Origin: Neofusicoccum parvum
Taxonomy: Eukaryota; Ascomycota; Dothideomycetes; Botryosphaeriales; Botryosphaeriaceae
Length of the DNA stretch: 64,000 nt
Reading direction: 5' to 3'
Assembly: GCA_020912385.1 (NCBI GenBank)
Contig: CP087214.1
Coordinates: forward strand, 62,001 to 126,000
In this document: positions 11,430 to 22,520 of the stretch, piece by piece
How positions within the stretch are numbered: position 1 is the stretch's first letter
Layout: each line of letters starts with the position of its first letter
Notes under the pieces: generated by a model
What the model was told of the DNA's origin: nothing
The model's database searches: none
Seen by the model: only the letters and a program-made list of their open reading frames with translations
Made by a program: the position numbers and the translations under genes

Positions 11430-11530
11430 ACGTAACTGCTAATGATCCTCTAAGGCTTCTCCTAAGGCTTTAGACTCTAATAATATTTAGGGCTACTGGC
11501 TTGTTTCTTCTTTCTTAATTAATATATGTT
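11430..11530 (-). mobile_element. Second, truncated LINE-1 piece
   Basis: CTACTGGCTTGTTTCTTC (near 11495) repeats the sequence at about 6657, inside LINE-1. The surrounding bases are also similar, so a short fragment of another copy abuts the 5' side of LINE-1. Confidence 0.5.
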
Positions 11531-12429
11531 GAAAATTAGCGTGGTGCAGAATGTAGTACGATTCTTAGTATACTATATAAGGGGGGATAGGAGAGGTGCC
11601 CGACTTATCCTTAAACACAGTACTATACCTAATCTAGTAACTAACGTACACGTAATTTCCAATAGAGGCTTTCTTCATAACTCCGAGACTACTTCGTATA
11701 ATAGGCGTAAAGATGTGCAACTACAGCGTTTTACAATAAGAGCTAGTGTTATTTACATCCCAAACAACCCTACATCCAATCTAGAACTATTACCTAGTGC
11801 TAGATGGTAGATTAGTAATTAGAAGTCACAGTATGGCTTATTAAGAAAGTTCGGTCGCATATAAGGGATCTGGATGTCCAAGTCCCGCATTGCCGAGCGA
11901 ATACGAATGTGTATTATACGGATTTATCCGAAAGCTCTCTACTCATTATATTACGACTTCGTACTCGGAAGGTGGCTCGCTCTAGGGGTGACTGAAGTTG
12001 AACGTCCTACTTGTACTCCTTATAGATGGCGAGCTAGTACTCCGTCTAATAATAGAAGTAAGCTACCGCTGCTACTATACTTACTAGTACTAGATTTCGC
12101 TGGTGTGCTATCGGTGTGGTAAGCTAAAAGCTGGCCGTAGTAATTAATCTATAAAACTCTTCTTCTTTCTTCTCCTCCTCCTCCTCCTCCTTCCGCACGA
12201 GCCACTTCTACCCCATTAAACTTACTACAAGTCACCTTTTACCATCGATTTCCCTACGATATAGCGTGTTGATTTTAAAAAGCTATATATAAAAAGTGGT
12301 TGGGAAGCTAGGCACTACGACCTGGTGGAGTTTCGGCCGGATCGACACGCTTCTATCCAAGTCCAACGCGATGAGTCTAGCGCGGCCATACCCTAACTTA
12401 CCCGACGATATTTTTTACTAGCGAGCCCA
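11531..12429. other. AT-rich intergenic region with repeat relics
   Basis: 11607-11665 matches 53144-53205, just after the LINE-4 coding end (shared ACTATACCTAATCTAG), so a LINE-4 3' fragment is present. A CTC microsatellite lies at about 12165-12192. Two frames (11526-11810 and 11874-12122) are small and lack motifs. Near 12391 the sequence resembles part of the LINE-2 5' UTR (CCCTAACTTACCCG against CCCTAACCTACCCG at about 12547). Confidence 0.5.
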
Positions 12430-12451
12430 GTCCAGCGCGGTCGCGCTGGAC
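12430..12451. repeat. Perfect 10-bp inverted repeat, 2-bp spacer
   Basis: GTCCAGCGCG, then GT, then CGCGCTGGAC. A GC-rich palindrome just outside the LINE-2 target duplication; function unknown. Confidence 0.7.
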
Positions 12452-12455
12452 TCGT

Positions 12456-12468
12456 ACCTTTTGATTAG
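12456..12468 (+). repeat. LINE-2 target-site duplication, 5' copy
   Basis: ACCTTTTGATTAG, repeated exactly at 18325-18337 after the LINE-2 tail. Confidence 0.9.
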
Positions 12469-12581
12469 AAGTTTGACGCCGATCCGAGCGTTCCACCGTC
12501 AAGGTATCCTACCCCCCCCCGGCCCTCAAGGTATCCTACCCTCAACCCTAACCTACCCGGCGATCCTTTTGGTGGGGGCTC

Positions 12582-12605
12582 AAGGTATCCTTGGTAGGAT
12601 ACCTT
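12582..12605 (+). repeat. Perfect hairpin in the LINE-2 5' UTR
   Basis: AAGGTATCCT, loop TGGT, AGGATACCTT: a 10-bp stem. Two more AAGGTATCCTACC copies lie upstream at about 12499 and 12528. It could be an RNA structure or a protein-binding site in the leader of the element's transcript. Confidence 0.75.
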
Positions 12606-12745
12606 CAGGCCTTTGGGTTAGGAGGGCTTGACACCTGCTGTTAGTAGTGGGTTATTGTCTGATTTGTGGTGGAATCGATTCCTACGGTTAAATTAACGTT
12701 GGTGGTGCGGCTCTGCCCGCTAGCGAGCGCTCGGACCACCCCACC

Positions 12746-14257
12746 ATGAGCGAAATCTTCAAAGAGTTTGCGGATAGGGGAGGTGGAGGAGGAGAGGAAA
12801 AGGCGGTAAAGGAGAGGCGTAAGCTACCAGCAAGGCAGGGAAGTAAAAGAGCAAGGACAGAGGATACCATTGAGGTAGCTATTGGAGCGCCTACGGCCTT
12901 TTCAAGCAAGACAGGCGCCAACAAAGAAGACACGCAAATTTTGCGTCAGAAGGCAGAGCAGCTCCAGCGCCTAGTTAAGAGCCAGCTAGAAATGCTTCAG
13001 AGACAAGAGGACATGATCAGCGCTCAGGGTGAGCAGATCAAGGACCAACAGAAGGCTATGGCAACTCTCACAGCTGCAGTCAAGGAGCTATCCCAGGAGA
13101 TAAAAGCAACGAAAAATGAACAAGCCCGCTTCTCTCGCGAAGCCGGGGAAATCAAGGCAAGGCTGGCTAAGCCTCCCAGCCAGATAAAGCCAACATATAG
13201 CGCGGTCCTTGGAGCAGCACCAGTAGCAGCAAGCCCTAAGCTGCCACTCCAGGGAGCAGCAAAAGCAAAAGCGAATGAGGAACCCAGAACGGTGACAGTG
13301 GACATTACAAGAGCTAAAGGCGAGAGAAGCGACCTAAATAAGGTTAAAGCAGCTCTGGACGAGGGCCTGGATAGCTACGAGGTTACTAAGGAAGTTTCTA
13401 TTGAATTCATCCGGCCTCATGGAGAGGGCGCCATTGACCTGGTCTTTAGCTCTGAGGCCGAGGCCCAGAAGGCGCGCCAACACCCCCGCTGGCTGCAGAG
13501 TACATTGCCAGGAGCTAGGACGAGAGGAGAGACCTGGTACCCAATCAAGTGTGATGGAGTGTCCAAACACATGGTTCTAAACTGGACCACCACTAGGGAT
13601 AGATCCATCAAAGAGGAGGTTCTTAGCAACTTCCAAAAGGAGAATGGGGATGGTAAGGTTAACTGCGCAGCAAGGAAAGCTGCGTGGCTCAGTAAAACTG
13701 AGGTGGGAAAGGCAACTGGATCGCTGGTCATCTGGCTGGCAAAGAAGGAGGCGGCTCAGTACCTCCTCACCCAAGGCTCAGTACGGTTTGGGGCCTCTGC
13801 AGCCTACTGCACCATGTTCAAGGAGAGAGAGGACCAAAGGCCATGCTTCAGATGCAACAAATACGGCCACAAGCAAAGCAGATGCACTGGGAGCATCCGG
13901 TGTGGAATCTGTTCTAGTGGACACGACACACGCAACTGCAACAAGAGGGACAGTCCAAGGTGTCCAGCCTGCGGCGACGCACACACTATCTTTGATAGAG
14001 GGTGCCCACTTCACCCAAGGCACACAAGACCAGGCGTTAGAACAGCTGCAAGGCTAACAGGAAAGTCGGCAAACACGCCAGCTGGGAAGCCGGTATCCGA
14101 GAAGCCGGCAACCAAGCCTGCAGGGAAGCCGGTACCCAAGCCTACAGAGAAGCTAGCAACCAAGCCCACAGAAAAGCCGGTAACCTCCCAGCCAGCAGGG
14201 ACGCTGGCAACGGGTGATGTTGAAATGGGGGAAGCTAGCACCACTACCACATGTTAG
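12746..14257 (+). CDS. LINE-2 ORF1: gag-like RNA-binding protein (503 aa)
   Basis: The nucleocapsid-like protein of the element, which should coat its RNA and help target-primed reverse transcription. It is open throughout. A Gly/Glu and Lys-rich N-terminus is followed by a coiled coil (about residues 55-130) and a central RNA-binding-like region. Three zinc knuckles follow: C367-x2-C370-x4-H375-x4-C380, C386-x2-C389-x3-H393-x4-C398 and C406-x2-C409-x3-H413-x6-C420. The C-terminus (about 435-485) is a Lys-Pro repeat (AGKP, EKP, TKP units). The ATG at 12746 follows the hairpin leader. The stop TAG at 14255-14257 overlaps the ORF2 start ATG at 14251 in the arrangement ATGTTAG. Confidence 0.92.
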   Translation: MSEIFKEFADRGGGGGEEKAVKERRKLPARQGSKRARTEDTIEVAIGAPTAFSSKTGANKEDTQILRQKAEQLQRLVKSQLEMLQRQEDMISAQGEQIKDQQKAMATLTAAVKELSQEIKATKNEQARFSREAGEIKARLAKPPSQIKPTYSAVLGAAPVAASPKLPLQGAAKAKANEEPRTVTVDITRAKGERSDLNKVKAALDEGLDSYEVTKEVSIEFIRPHGEGAIDLVFSSEAEAQKARQHPRWLQSTLPGARTRGETWYPIKCDGVSKHMVLNWTTTRDRSIKEEVLSNFQKENGDGKVNCAARKAAWLSKTEVGKATGSLVIWLAKKEAAQYLLTQGSVRFGASAAYCTMFKEREDQRPCFRCNKYGHKQSRCTGSIRCGICSSGHDTRNCNKRDSPRCPACGDAHTIFDRGCPLHPRHTRPGVRTAARLTGKSANTPAGKPVSEKPATKPAGKPVPKPTEKLATKPTEKPVTSQPAGTLATGDVEMGEASTTTTC

Positions 14258-17200
14258 AGGGCCTCCGGATCCTCCAGCTAAACGTCGGAAAGAGAATGGA
14301 GGTTCAACAGAGCCTCCTCAACAACCTGGAAACGGCCCAGTTCGACGTGTTGGTAGTATCAGAGCCGTACTTGTACAGAGGAGAAGACGACAAACCAAGG
14401 GTCAACTTCCACCACCAGTGGGAGGCCGTGACCCCAACAGCACACAGAGAAGGGCACATACGGCACAGATTCCGAGCAATGATCTGGGTAAATAACCGGA
14501 TCAAAGCTCAGGTAGTACCAGTGGAATCGCCAGATATTGCAGCAGTCCTACTACAGGCAGGAGGAAAGCCAATACTTTTGTTCTCAGCATATGTACCCAG
14601 GGAAGGTAGAGCGGTCTATAATGATGCTAGTACTCTTGCAGAGAGAGTTAGACTCATTGACCAGGCCATACAAGAAACGGAACAGCAGGAAGGAAAAGAG
14701 CTAGAGACTATCATTGCAGGAGACCTGAACCGACATGACCAGCTCTGGGGAGGAGATGCAGTTGCTCATGAGGCACGCCAGGGAGAAGCAAGTGAGGTGA
14801 TCAGGCTCATACAGAAGCGAGGGCTGCAGTCCTTGCTCCGGCCAGGCACAATCACCTGGGAGCATCAAAATGGAAGAGTAAGGTCCACCATCGACCTTAT
14901 ACTTGCATCCGAGTTCCTAGCAGAAAGGCAAGAGTTCTGCAGGACACACTAAACCGACCATGGCTCCGACCACCGCGCAATTGAGACCTGCTTTGACCTA
15001 TCAGTCACACGGGCGGAAGAGAAGAAGGGACGGCTACTTTTTCGGAAAACCAACTGGGATCAGGTAAATAGAGACCTCCTCTCTACCCTCCTTCCACCAG
15101 TAAGGATTAAAGACAAGGAGACCCTGGAGAAAGAAGCAGACCAACTTGTTCGGATAGTGCAGGAGGCAGTAGAGGCAAGAACACCACGGGCTAAACCATC
15201 ACCATACGCAAAGCGTTGGTGGACCGATAAGCTTACAACGCTTCGCCAAAGCGTGTCTACGCTTCGAAACCACTACACAGCACTAAGAAGGCAAAGAAAT
15301 GAACAAGAAGTAGATCTCCGCCTAGTAGCAGAGAAGCTGGCGACCGCTAGGGCCCTCTACCTGCAGGAAATCAAAGCCCAGAAGCGAGCGCACTGGAGGG
15401 AGTTCCTCGATGATCCTACCAACGTGTGGAAGGCCAACAGCTTTACACGGGTGGAGTCCTCCACTGGAAAGATACCCACGTTGGTAAAGGATGATAGAAC
15501 TGCAACAACAGAGGAGGAAAAGGCAAGCCTATTACTAGACACCTTCTTTCCTAAGCAGCCAGAGCCGGAAGAACAAACGGATCCACAACGCCAGAAGCAG
15601 CTAAAAGTCCCGCCAATTGAGAAGCCTGAGGTAGAGAGGGCAATCATGCTGGCAAACCCGGACAAAGCACCAGGCACAGACGAGCTCCCAGCCCGGGTAT
15701 GGAAAGAAATCTGGCAGGTGGCAGGTGACCACATCACCAACCTCTACGAGGCATCGCTACGGCTAGGTCATCTGCCAGCTAAGTGGAGGACAGCCAAGAT
15801 TATCCCACTACGGAAGCCGGGCAGGGACTACACAATGCCTAAAGCGTACAGGCCAATCTCACTGCTAGCAACAATTAGCAAAGGGCTTGAGACAGTCGTG
15901 GCAAGGCGGGTGTCATACCTAGCAGAGGAGCACCAGCTACTCCCAAAGAATCACTTTGGTGCCCGGCGCAAACGATCCTGTGAGCAAGCACTCAACATCC
16001 TTGTGGAAAAGATTTACGAGGCGTGGAGAGGACAACGCGTTCTTTCCCTAGTCACGTTTGATGTTCAAGGCGCCTACAATGGTGTGAGTAAAGAGGTACT
16101 ACTGCAGAGACTGCGGGAGAGGCGGCTACCTGAAAACATTGTCCGGTGGGTGGACAGCTTCTGTTCAGAGAGAAAAGGTTGTGTGATGGTAAATGGGCAC
16201 TGTTCGCCTCTGCAGGACATTGAACACCCAGGAGTACCCCAAGGCTCACCACTATCACCAATCCTATACATCCTGTACAATGCAGGACTGGTGGAAGGGC
16301 CAATCAACAAGGAGCAAGGCACTCTAGGCTTTGTAGATGATTACACAGCCTGGGTAACTGGGCCCTGTGTAAGCACCAACGTCAAGACTCTCCAGGAAAA
16401 GTTCATACCAAAGGTAGAGGGCTGGGCACGTAAAAGCGGGGTCACCTTTGAAGCGGAGAAAACCAAGCTGATCCACTTCACGCGGAATCCAATAAAGGAT
16501 GACGTCCCAACCCAGGCCCTTACCTTTCAAAGCCAGGAAATCCAGCCAAGCGATACTGTCAAGATCCTTGGTGTGCTACTAGACAAGAAGATGCAGATGA
16601 AGGACCATATGGCGAGAGCTACGACAAAGGCAATGAAGCAGTGTCTAGCAATAAAGCGGTTAAAAGGGGTACGGCCAAGGGCAATGAGACAACTCTTTAT
16701 TACCACAGTTGTCCCTATAACTGACTACGCTGCTTCATGCTGGTACGGGCCAGGCCGGTTGGGAACAAGCAAACTGCTCGGTATGCTTGAAAGGATCCAG
16801 CGACTAGGAGCCCAGGTGATCACTAGAGCGTTTAAAACAGTGGCGCTACCAGTACTGGAAGCGGAAGCTGGTTTGTGCTCGGTAGAATCCAGACTGAAGA
16901 GGAAGGTGGGCAAGCACCTCGTTGGACTCCTCAGTCTCCCAGAGGCGAATCCAGCAGCCAGGTGTGTAAAGGCACTCAGGTCACAAGGTGGAAGGTGGCA
17001 GAGTCCCTTGCAGCACACATGGAACGAATTTACAGAACTAGCCAGACCAGAGAAGGCCCCCCAGATGGAGATAATCCTGCCTTGGAGCCGTCCCCCATGG
17101 GCAGCGCTGGCTGGAACGCGGATTCAGATTGAAGAGAAGGAACAGGCAAAGAGAAAAGTACAGCAATTACCGCAGTCAAGCACAGTCTATGTTGACGGCG

Positions 17201-18177
17201 CAGTAAGAGAAGGGATGTGCAGTATTGGGGTGGTCCGTATGGTAAATACACACCAGCCAGTGACAGTCCTTCAAGAAACAGTGGCAAGAGCGAAGTCCTT
17301 TTCAGTTCTTGCTACAGAGCTCCTTGCAATACTGGCAGGGCTGGAAAACCTGGTCACAGAGAGAAAAGGGAGAAGAAACGTTTTTCTGGTCACAGACAGC
17401 CAGAAGGCACTGAAGGCAATCCAGACTGACACTCAAACGGAGGGGCAGTACATCCTACAAGACATCTACAAGGTGTTGGATAAGATTGTAGCCCGAGGTG
17501 TTACCCCCTGGCTCATCTGGGTGCCAGCCCACTCAGGGGTGAAGGGGAATGAGGCAGCGGACAGAGCAGCAAAGAGGGCAGTTAAACCAGGCCAGAGACC
17601 GGACCGAGACTCCCAGGACCGTCGGAGGCTGGTCAAAACAGTCACGCAGGCAGTGCTTGTAAGGGTGCAAGAGGAAGAGAAGGAAAATGCGAAGCAGAGA
17701 AAGAGGTACGGAAGATATACGTGGGAGCTGGATGGTGCTGCACCAGGCAAACACACTATCAACCTCTATAACAGACTGGACTCGGAGCAGGCAGCAGTCC
17801 TGATTCAGTGCCGCTCAAACCACTGCCGACTTAAGCCCTATCTTCACAGAATAGGTCGAGAGGAGTCAGATGAGTGCGAGTGTGGCATGAGCCAGGAGAC
17901 AATTAAACATGTACTACTAGAGTGTCCGCAGTGGCGGGACCCTAGACGAGAGCTGGTGGTAGCAGCAGGGGAGAGATGGGGGGATGTTTCCTTTTTATTA
18001 GGTGGATGGAGCGGATGGGAGGACCGGCACACTGGGAAACCAGTAGACGGTCCAAAGGAGAAGTGGAAGCCTAACTATACAGTAGTCAAGGCAGCCATTC
18101 AGTTCCTACAAAGAACCGGGCGGTTCCGAGATGAACATGGGGAGGCTTACACATCGAACCCACCACAAGAGATGTAA
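14251..18177 (+). pseudogene. LINE-2 ORF2: endonuclease-reverse transcriptase-RNase H, one nonsense codon
   Basis: One reading frame of 1308 codons interrupted once, by TAA at 14950-14952, two codons before the endonuclease motif DHGSDHRA. The frame on both sides is identical (14251-14952 and on through 15157-18177). The endonuclease begins LRILQLNVGK and has AGDLNRHD. The reverse transcriptase has PDKAPGTDELPA (about 15658-15693), FDVQGAY, GVPQGSPLSPILY (about 16231-16269) and the catalytic box GFVDD (16327-16341). RNase H has YVDGAV, ATELLAI, TDSQKAL and WVPAHSGVKGNEAADRA. The tail CECG...HVLLECPQW is the usual terminal Cys/His motif. The stop is what one CpA-to-TpA change of a CAA codon would give (inference). 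Without readthrough the product is only the 233-aa endonuclease part. Confidence 0.9.
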
Positions 18178-18298
18178 TGGCAGCGAAGGAAGTAAACAGA
18201 TTGGACTAAGAAGTGAGAAGAGGCTAAAGAACAGGATAATGTAAGGCTAAAGAGAGGGACGGCTCTTATACTACCTAGAATGTATCGTAGCCTGACAG

Positions 18299-18324
18299 AA
18301 TCAATCAATCAATCAATCAATCAA
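18299..18324 (+). repeat. (AATC)6 3' tail of LINE-2
   Basis: A tetranucleotide repeat directly before the 3' target duplication, the usual 3' end of a LINE copied by target-primed reverse transcription. Confidence 0.9.
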
Positions 18325-18337
18325 ACCTTTTGATTAG
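18325..18337 (+). repeat. LINE-2 target-site duplication, 3' copy
   Basis: ACCTTTTGATTAG, identical to 12456-12468. Confidence 0.9.
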
Positions 18338-19065
18338 GGCGCTGAGCGTGGCCCTATTACTTGTATTAATAGAATGGTGATTTGGATGGAGAGCGAGACC
18401 CGAGTACGACATCTACGTATAGTCGACCGAAATTCCCGAGCACTCCTACGAAAAGACCGAGGACAATTACAGAGCGATGATCACGATACGTTCTATTCAA
18501 TCGATGAATCTTGCGGAGCAACAACAGCCTATCGACTAAGTACCTACCGGTGAAGCAATGAGAGTCTATCGGCCGAGATAGGTAGTACCTTCTGGTAATA
18601 AAATAATAATATTCTCCGCCGGAAGCGTGAATTACTAAGCATAGAATACATCTACCCTCTACTGGAAGAGTGAATTGCTAAGAAAACAATATATCTACCC
18701 TCCGCTAGAAGAATGCATCTACCCTCTAGTAGAAGTCCGACTACGTTTCGTTCATAGTGCGCGCTCTACCATCGCACACCAACCTCTTAGCTCAATCTTT
18801 AACGTTTTACTAGTGATATTAGCAGTACGCGCGCCTTGCTCCACCCGTTTTCAGGCTTGGTAATACCTCTTGACGTAATTACACTGTCCTGAATCTATCG
18901 GCACGGAAGGAGCCGCCCTAGCTATTCTGCTATCATGGATTCCAATACTGGATGTTTCAGAAGCCATGGCCCTCCACGGCCTAACGGATCCTTCGGTTCC
19001 GATGTAGAGGAAGCTAAACATCCGTACTTAAACTTCGTTCCCTTAGTAGCATTTTTCCATGGTCT
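18338..19065. other. Intergenic region with an imperfect tandem repeat
   Basis: About 18614-18735 holds two and a half imperfect copies of a unit of roughly 45 bp (shared TGAATTxCTAAG and ATCTACCCTC). No gene recognised; the 62-codon frame at 18675-18863 overlaps the repeat. Confidence 0.5.
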
Positions 19066-20917
19066 ATGAATTGCACTATAACTGCTAATATAAATATTAT
19101 CGCCATTCTAGCGGTTCCGGCGCTTCTTTCTGTGGTGGTCCACCTACTACAAATCGTCTACAGACTCTACTTTCACCTGCTATCCAAATTTCAGGGTCTT
19201 CGGTCTGCTAGCATCTCACGCACATGGCTAAACCAGCAGGTGCAGAAAGGGTTTCCGGAAGAAGCGTTTAACAAATTACATCGAAAGCTTGGTAAAGCCG
19301 CTGCCGGTGCGCAGAGAAATCTACTTACGCTAACTGTTCCAAGGCACGAAAGCCCTTCGCATCGGGCCTAACGAATTACACATCTCCGACGTCAGCCTCT
19401 ATAAGGTCATCTACAGCCAGGTCAATCCGTTCCCCAAGCATACGGGCTTTTATAACGAATTCAACACCCCGCACACGCTAGTAACCGAGACCAACCGCGA
19501 CTTATACAAGGAGCGGAGAAAACTCCTCAATCCGCTCTTCTCCCGCGCTGCCGTGACGAAACTCGAACCTGGTATCCTGGAGAAGATCCATACAATGGGT
19601 ACGAAGATCAAGCGGATCAGTAACCTCGGTCTAATTGATATTAACGACGCCGTCCGGTAAGTGCCATTGCCCCATCATTTCCGGCCGACAAAGCATGAAC
19701 ACATGGTTTAACGGAAACCCTTTATATAGATGCATAGCTGCAGACATCATTTCTAAGTTCGCCTTTAGCTAATCATTCAACCTCATCGACGAGTCCCCGG
19801 ATTCATTCAAGACTACGGTTCTCGAATGCATGAACATAGCCACCAGGACAGTGGTTGAACTGTACCATAATAATGTCCAGCGTCTGGCTAACCGCCTGCT
19901 CCCTTGTTCTCTGATTGGAGTGTTCGATCCTACTATTAAAGCTTTGGCCGATCTCCTAGGTGTGCGTATCCCTTAGACTCGTTAGACAATCTGCGGAGAA
20001 GTTAACTGACTGATTATACATAGGTTGCCGCCTGAAGCGTTAAAACACACAAGCAGCGCACTAAAGCCACATTCCAACTCGTTGTATTCGACAAACTCTC
20101 GTCTTTACTAACTGAGCTATAGACAACCCAGGCGGTGGAAATCCTCATCACGGGCTCGGACACCACCGCTTTCACCATCTCCATGGTACTTTTCCACATC
20201 TTGCGCAACGAACGTATTAAGAATAGATTGATCAACGTAGTGAAAGATGCTATCAAGGATCCCGAGTATATGCTAAGCTACACGGAACTAGACCGTGTAG
20301 AGTATCTAGTGAGCGAGTATGCTACCCCATCCTTGAGATCATACTGATAAGTGTAGCACGCCGTCGTTAAAGAATCTTTACGCATTGCCATGCCCGTGCC
20401 CGGCATGCTCCGACGCGTTGTTCCTGCGATATCGACGCCGTTTATTATTGATGGAAAAGTCGTTCCACCTGGGGTGAGCTCTCTCCCTGCTGCTACGCCT
20501 ATGCATTCTATCTAGTTCGCTAACTCTTACTTAAGACTGTCGTCGGCATGTCGGTATACACGATGCATACCGCTACGGAGATATAGGGCTTGGACGCTAA
20601 GGAGTTCAACCCGGACTGCTGGCTTAGCGATAAAGCCGCGGGAATGGAATTATATTTGATTACCTTTAGTAAAGGATCCAGGACTTGCATTGGGATTAAG
20701 TGCGTATACCCCCTGTCTTACAGCTTCTACCCATAGTATCGAGTTGACGATGTTTTTCGTTAGCATTGCCTATGCCGAAGTCACGCTAGTTCTGGCGTAT
20801 TTGTTCCGCGCGTTTAGTATGAACTTAAAGCCAACCAGGCTGAAATATGAGGATATATTCACACTTAGGATAAAAGACTCCAGCGTGTTAGTTGACTTTG
20901 AGGTTCTAGAGGTTTAG
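19066..20917 (+). pseudogene. Cytochrome P450 pseudogene
   Basis: A microsomal-type fungal P450, broken. The N-terminus has a hydrophobic anchor (IIAILAVPALLSVVV). The frame then shifts near 19340 and continues as KALRIGPNELHISD and TLVTETNRDLYKERRKLL (C-helix). Introns are still visible (for example GTAAGT at 19659). I-helix: GSDTTAF at about 20154. K-helix: KESLRI at about 20370, then PVPGMLRR. Haem-binding loop: FSKGSRTCIGI at 20664-20696, which fits FxxGxRxCxG. Stops include a TAG after KFAF and others before the I-helix. All diagnostic motifs survive, so inactivation is recent or mild. The family looks like fungal secondary-metabolism P450s; I cannot name a CYP number. The gypsy element begins 30 bp downstream. 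Confidence 0.85.
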
Positions 20918-20946
20918 TGTTGGAGGAAAATAGTGGATGTATAGCG

Positions 20947-21433
20947 TGTTACGGCGTAGCCTCCTTAGAGCGAGTAAATAGCAGAACGGAGGATCAAGTG
21001 GGGTGCATACGTACGGCGTAGAAAGACCCACAAGGATCACGTGGCTCACGTGATACCAAGAGCACGATCTGTCTGATCTGACGAGCCTCAGGCATCTAGA
21101 GACAGATTAAAGGAATCACCTCGCCATGATCTATCCGATCCGAAGAGCCTACCTAACCACACGAAGTAGATCAAACGGATCCAGAATAGATTATAGAGAC
21201 CTCTTCTATATATATAAACCACACTCCTTAGTATAGCTTTGACCTTCGTGGTCAACTTCGATAATCAATCTACACTATTGATTAGTAATACGGCCTTCGC
21301 ACGCAGTGCTCAGTCACGTATATTCGTTTATACTTGTTCTCCCCCCCTACCTTATACCCACTTAAGGTAAACCCTACACGGCTTACTACCCTCTTTAGTA
21401 TTTGATCCTTAGAGGCAGAGGCCTACTATTACA
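20947..21433 (+). repeat. Gypsy 5' LTR
   Basis: It begins TGTTACGGCG and ends TTACA; 487 bp, the same length as the 3' LTR. It contains TATATATAAACC (near 21210), a plausible TATA box. Confidence 0.88.
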
Positions 21434-21512
21434 CTTTAACCACCATCCTTACAAGGAAGGGTAAGAGAACATTAGGTAAGGTATTACCCCCTAACGAGTT
21501 TAGGAAACAGCA

Positions 21513-22520
21513 ATGAGTACGGTCAATATAGAGGACGTTAGCGCAGGACAGGATCGTCTAGCGGTGCCTTAAACACCGGCTTAAGAGGCCGCTCAGCCTG
21601 CTTACTAGAAGCAAACGGAGCCTACTATAAGAGAACTCATACAGATAATCTAGAAGCTACGAGCCGAGAACCGCATCCTGAAGAATCGACAGGATCAGGC
21701 CACCGGGCTAGATGCCGCAAAGAAACCATCCGCCCAGGTTAAGGTACCGAAGCCGGACCTTTACTATGGAGAGCGTACTAAGACGCAAAGCTTCCTCATA
21801 CAGCTAGAGAACTATCTATACTTCACCAAAGGACAGTTCAGTAACGACGCAGATAAGGTTCGCTACGCTAGTACCTTCCTCCGAGGAGCAGCAGAGAAGT
21901 GGTTCAGGCCCTATAAGAGAGAGACTTAGGAGAAGCCGCACTAGTAATAGTCGCCTTAGACTCAGGCCATCTTCTCCAACTACAGGACCTTCGCTAAGCA
22001 GCTCTAGGAAGCGTTCAATACGATTAATAAGGCCAAGCGTGCCAACCAAATCCTCTTTAGGATTCAGTAGAAGAAGTCAGTACTCGACTACACAGCTAAA
22101 TTCCAGGAAGCTACCTACGTCGCAGGAGAACACTCGAACTACACACTTAGATAGCTGTACTACCGAGGCCTAAAGGATGAAATCAAAGAAGCCATATCCT
22201 ACTACAACAAGCTAGAAACACTCCCAGAACTCATTCACCTAGCAACCGACATGGATAGAAGGCGGACCAACAGGTGGTTTAAGAGGAAGGGTGGCCCTCA
22301 GGCAAATACAATCAGGCCACGCCACGAACGTACCACGCTAGAAGGAGGGGACGCCATAGCTCTTAACGCCGCCAACCGTCAAGACAAGAAGAAGGACAAT
22401 AAGAGTCGGAATAACTATAATAAGAAGCCTAAGGGCCCCAATCTAAACTGAACAGACGAATAGAAGTAGCGCTATAAGGACCGGCTCTACATTACCTACG
22501 GTAGCGACAAGCATTTCTCA
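21513..22520 (+). pseudogene. Gypsy gag relic
   Basis: An ATG at about 21513 (reading MSTVNIEDV) begins a frame with many TAG codons. Capsid-like sequence spans about 21740-22250 (SFLIQLENYLYF region). The zinc knuckle near 22480 reads YITYGSDKHFSPTC: two Cys codons of a CCHC box have become Tyr (TGC to TAC), while His and the last Cys remain. Confidence 0.7.

Larger units (their letters stand above)
5987..11460 (-). mobile_element. LINE-1: non-LTR retrotransposon, heavily RIP-mutated
   Basis: Read on the minus strand, 3' end on the left. It contains ORF1 relics (zinc knuckles), an endonuclease, a reverse transcriptase and a C-terminal region. Motifs are clear but every domain carries nonsense codons and C:G-to-T:A changes. 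The 3' end abuts a GATA/TAGA simple repeat at about 5987-6006, as expected for a LINE tail. The 5' limit near 11460 is approximate and AT-rich. I found no RNase H domain, unlike LINE-2, LINE-3 and LINE-4. I could not find a target duplication. Confidence 0.85.
12469..18324 (+). mobile_element. LINE-2: nearly intact Tad-like non-LTR retrotransposon (5856 bp)
   Basis: A full-length insertion bounded by a 13-bp target duplication, with a 277-bp 5' UTR, ORF1 (12746-14257), ORF2 (14251-18177) overlapping ORF1 by a few bases, a short 3' UTR and an (AATC)6 tail (18299-18322). The domain order (zinc-knuckle ORF1; endonuclease, reverse transcriptase, RNase H and Cys-rich tail in ORF2) fits the fungal Tad1 group. 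It is almost free of RIP while its neighbours are saturated, so it is probably a late insertion. ORF2 has one premature stop. Confidence 0.92.

Noticed and set aside
12430..12451. Palindrome as a transposon terminus or CRISPR repeat
   Set aside because: Single occurrence, no paired terminus, and CRISPR is not expected in a fungal nuclear genome.
13024..14250. Several 60-104-codon minus-strand frames opposite LINE-2 ORF1
   Set aside because: Shadows of the GC-rich, Lys/Ala/Pro-rich ORF1 coding strand.
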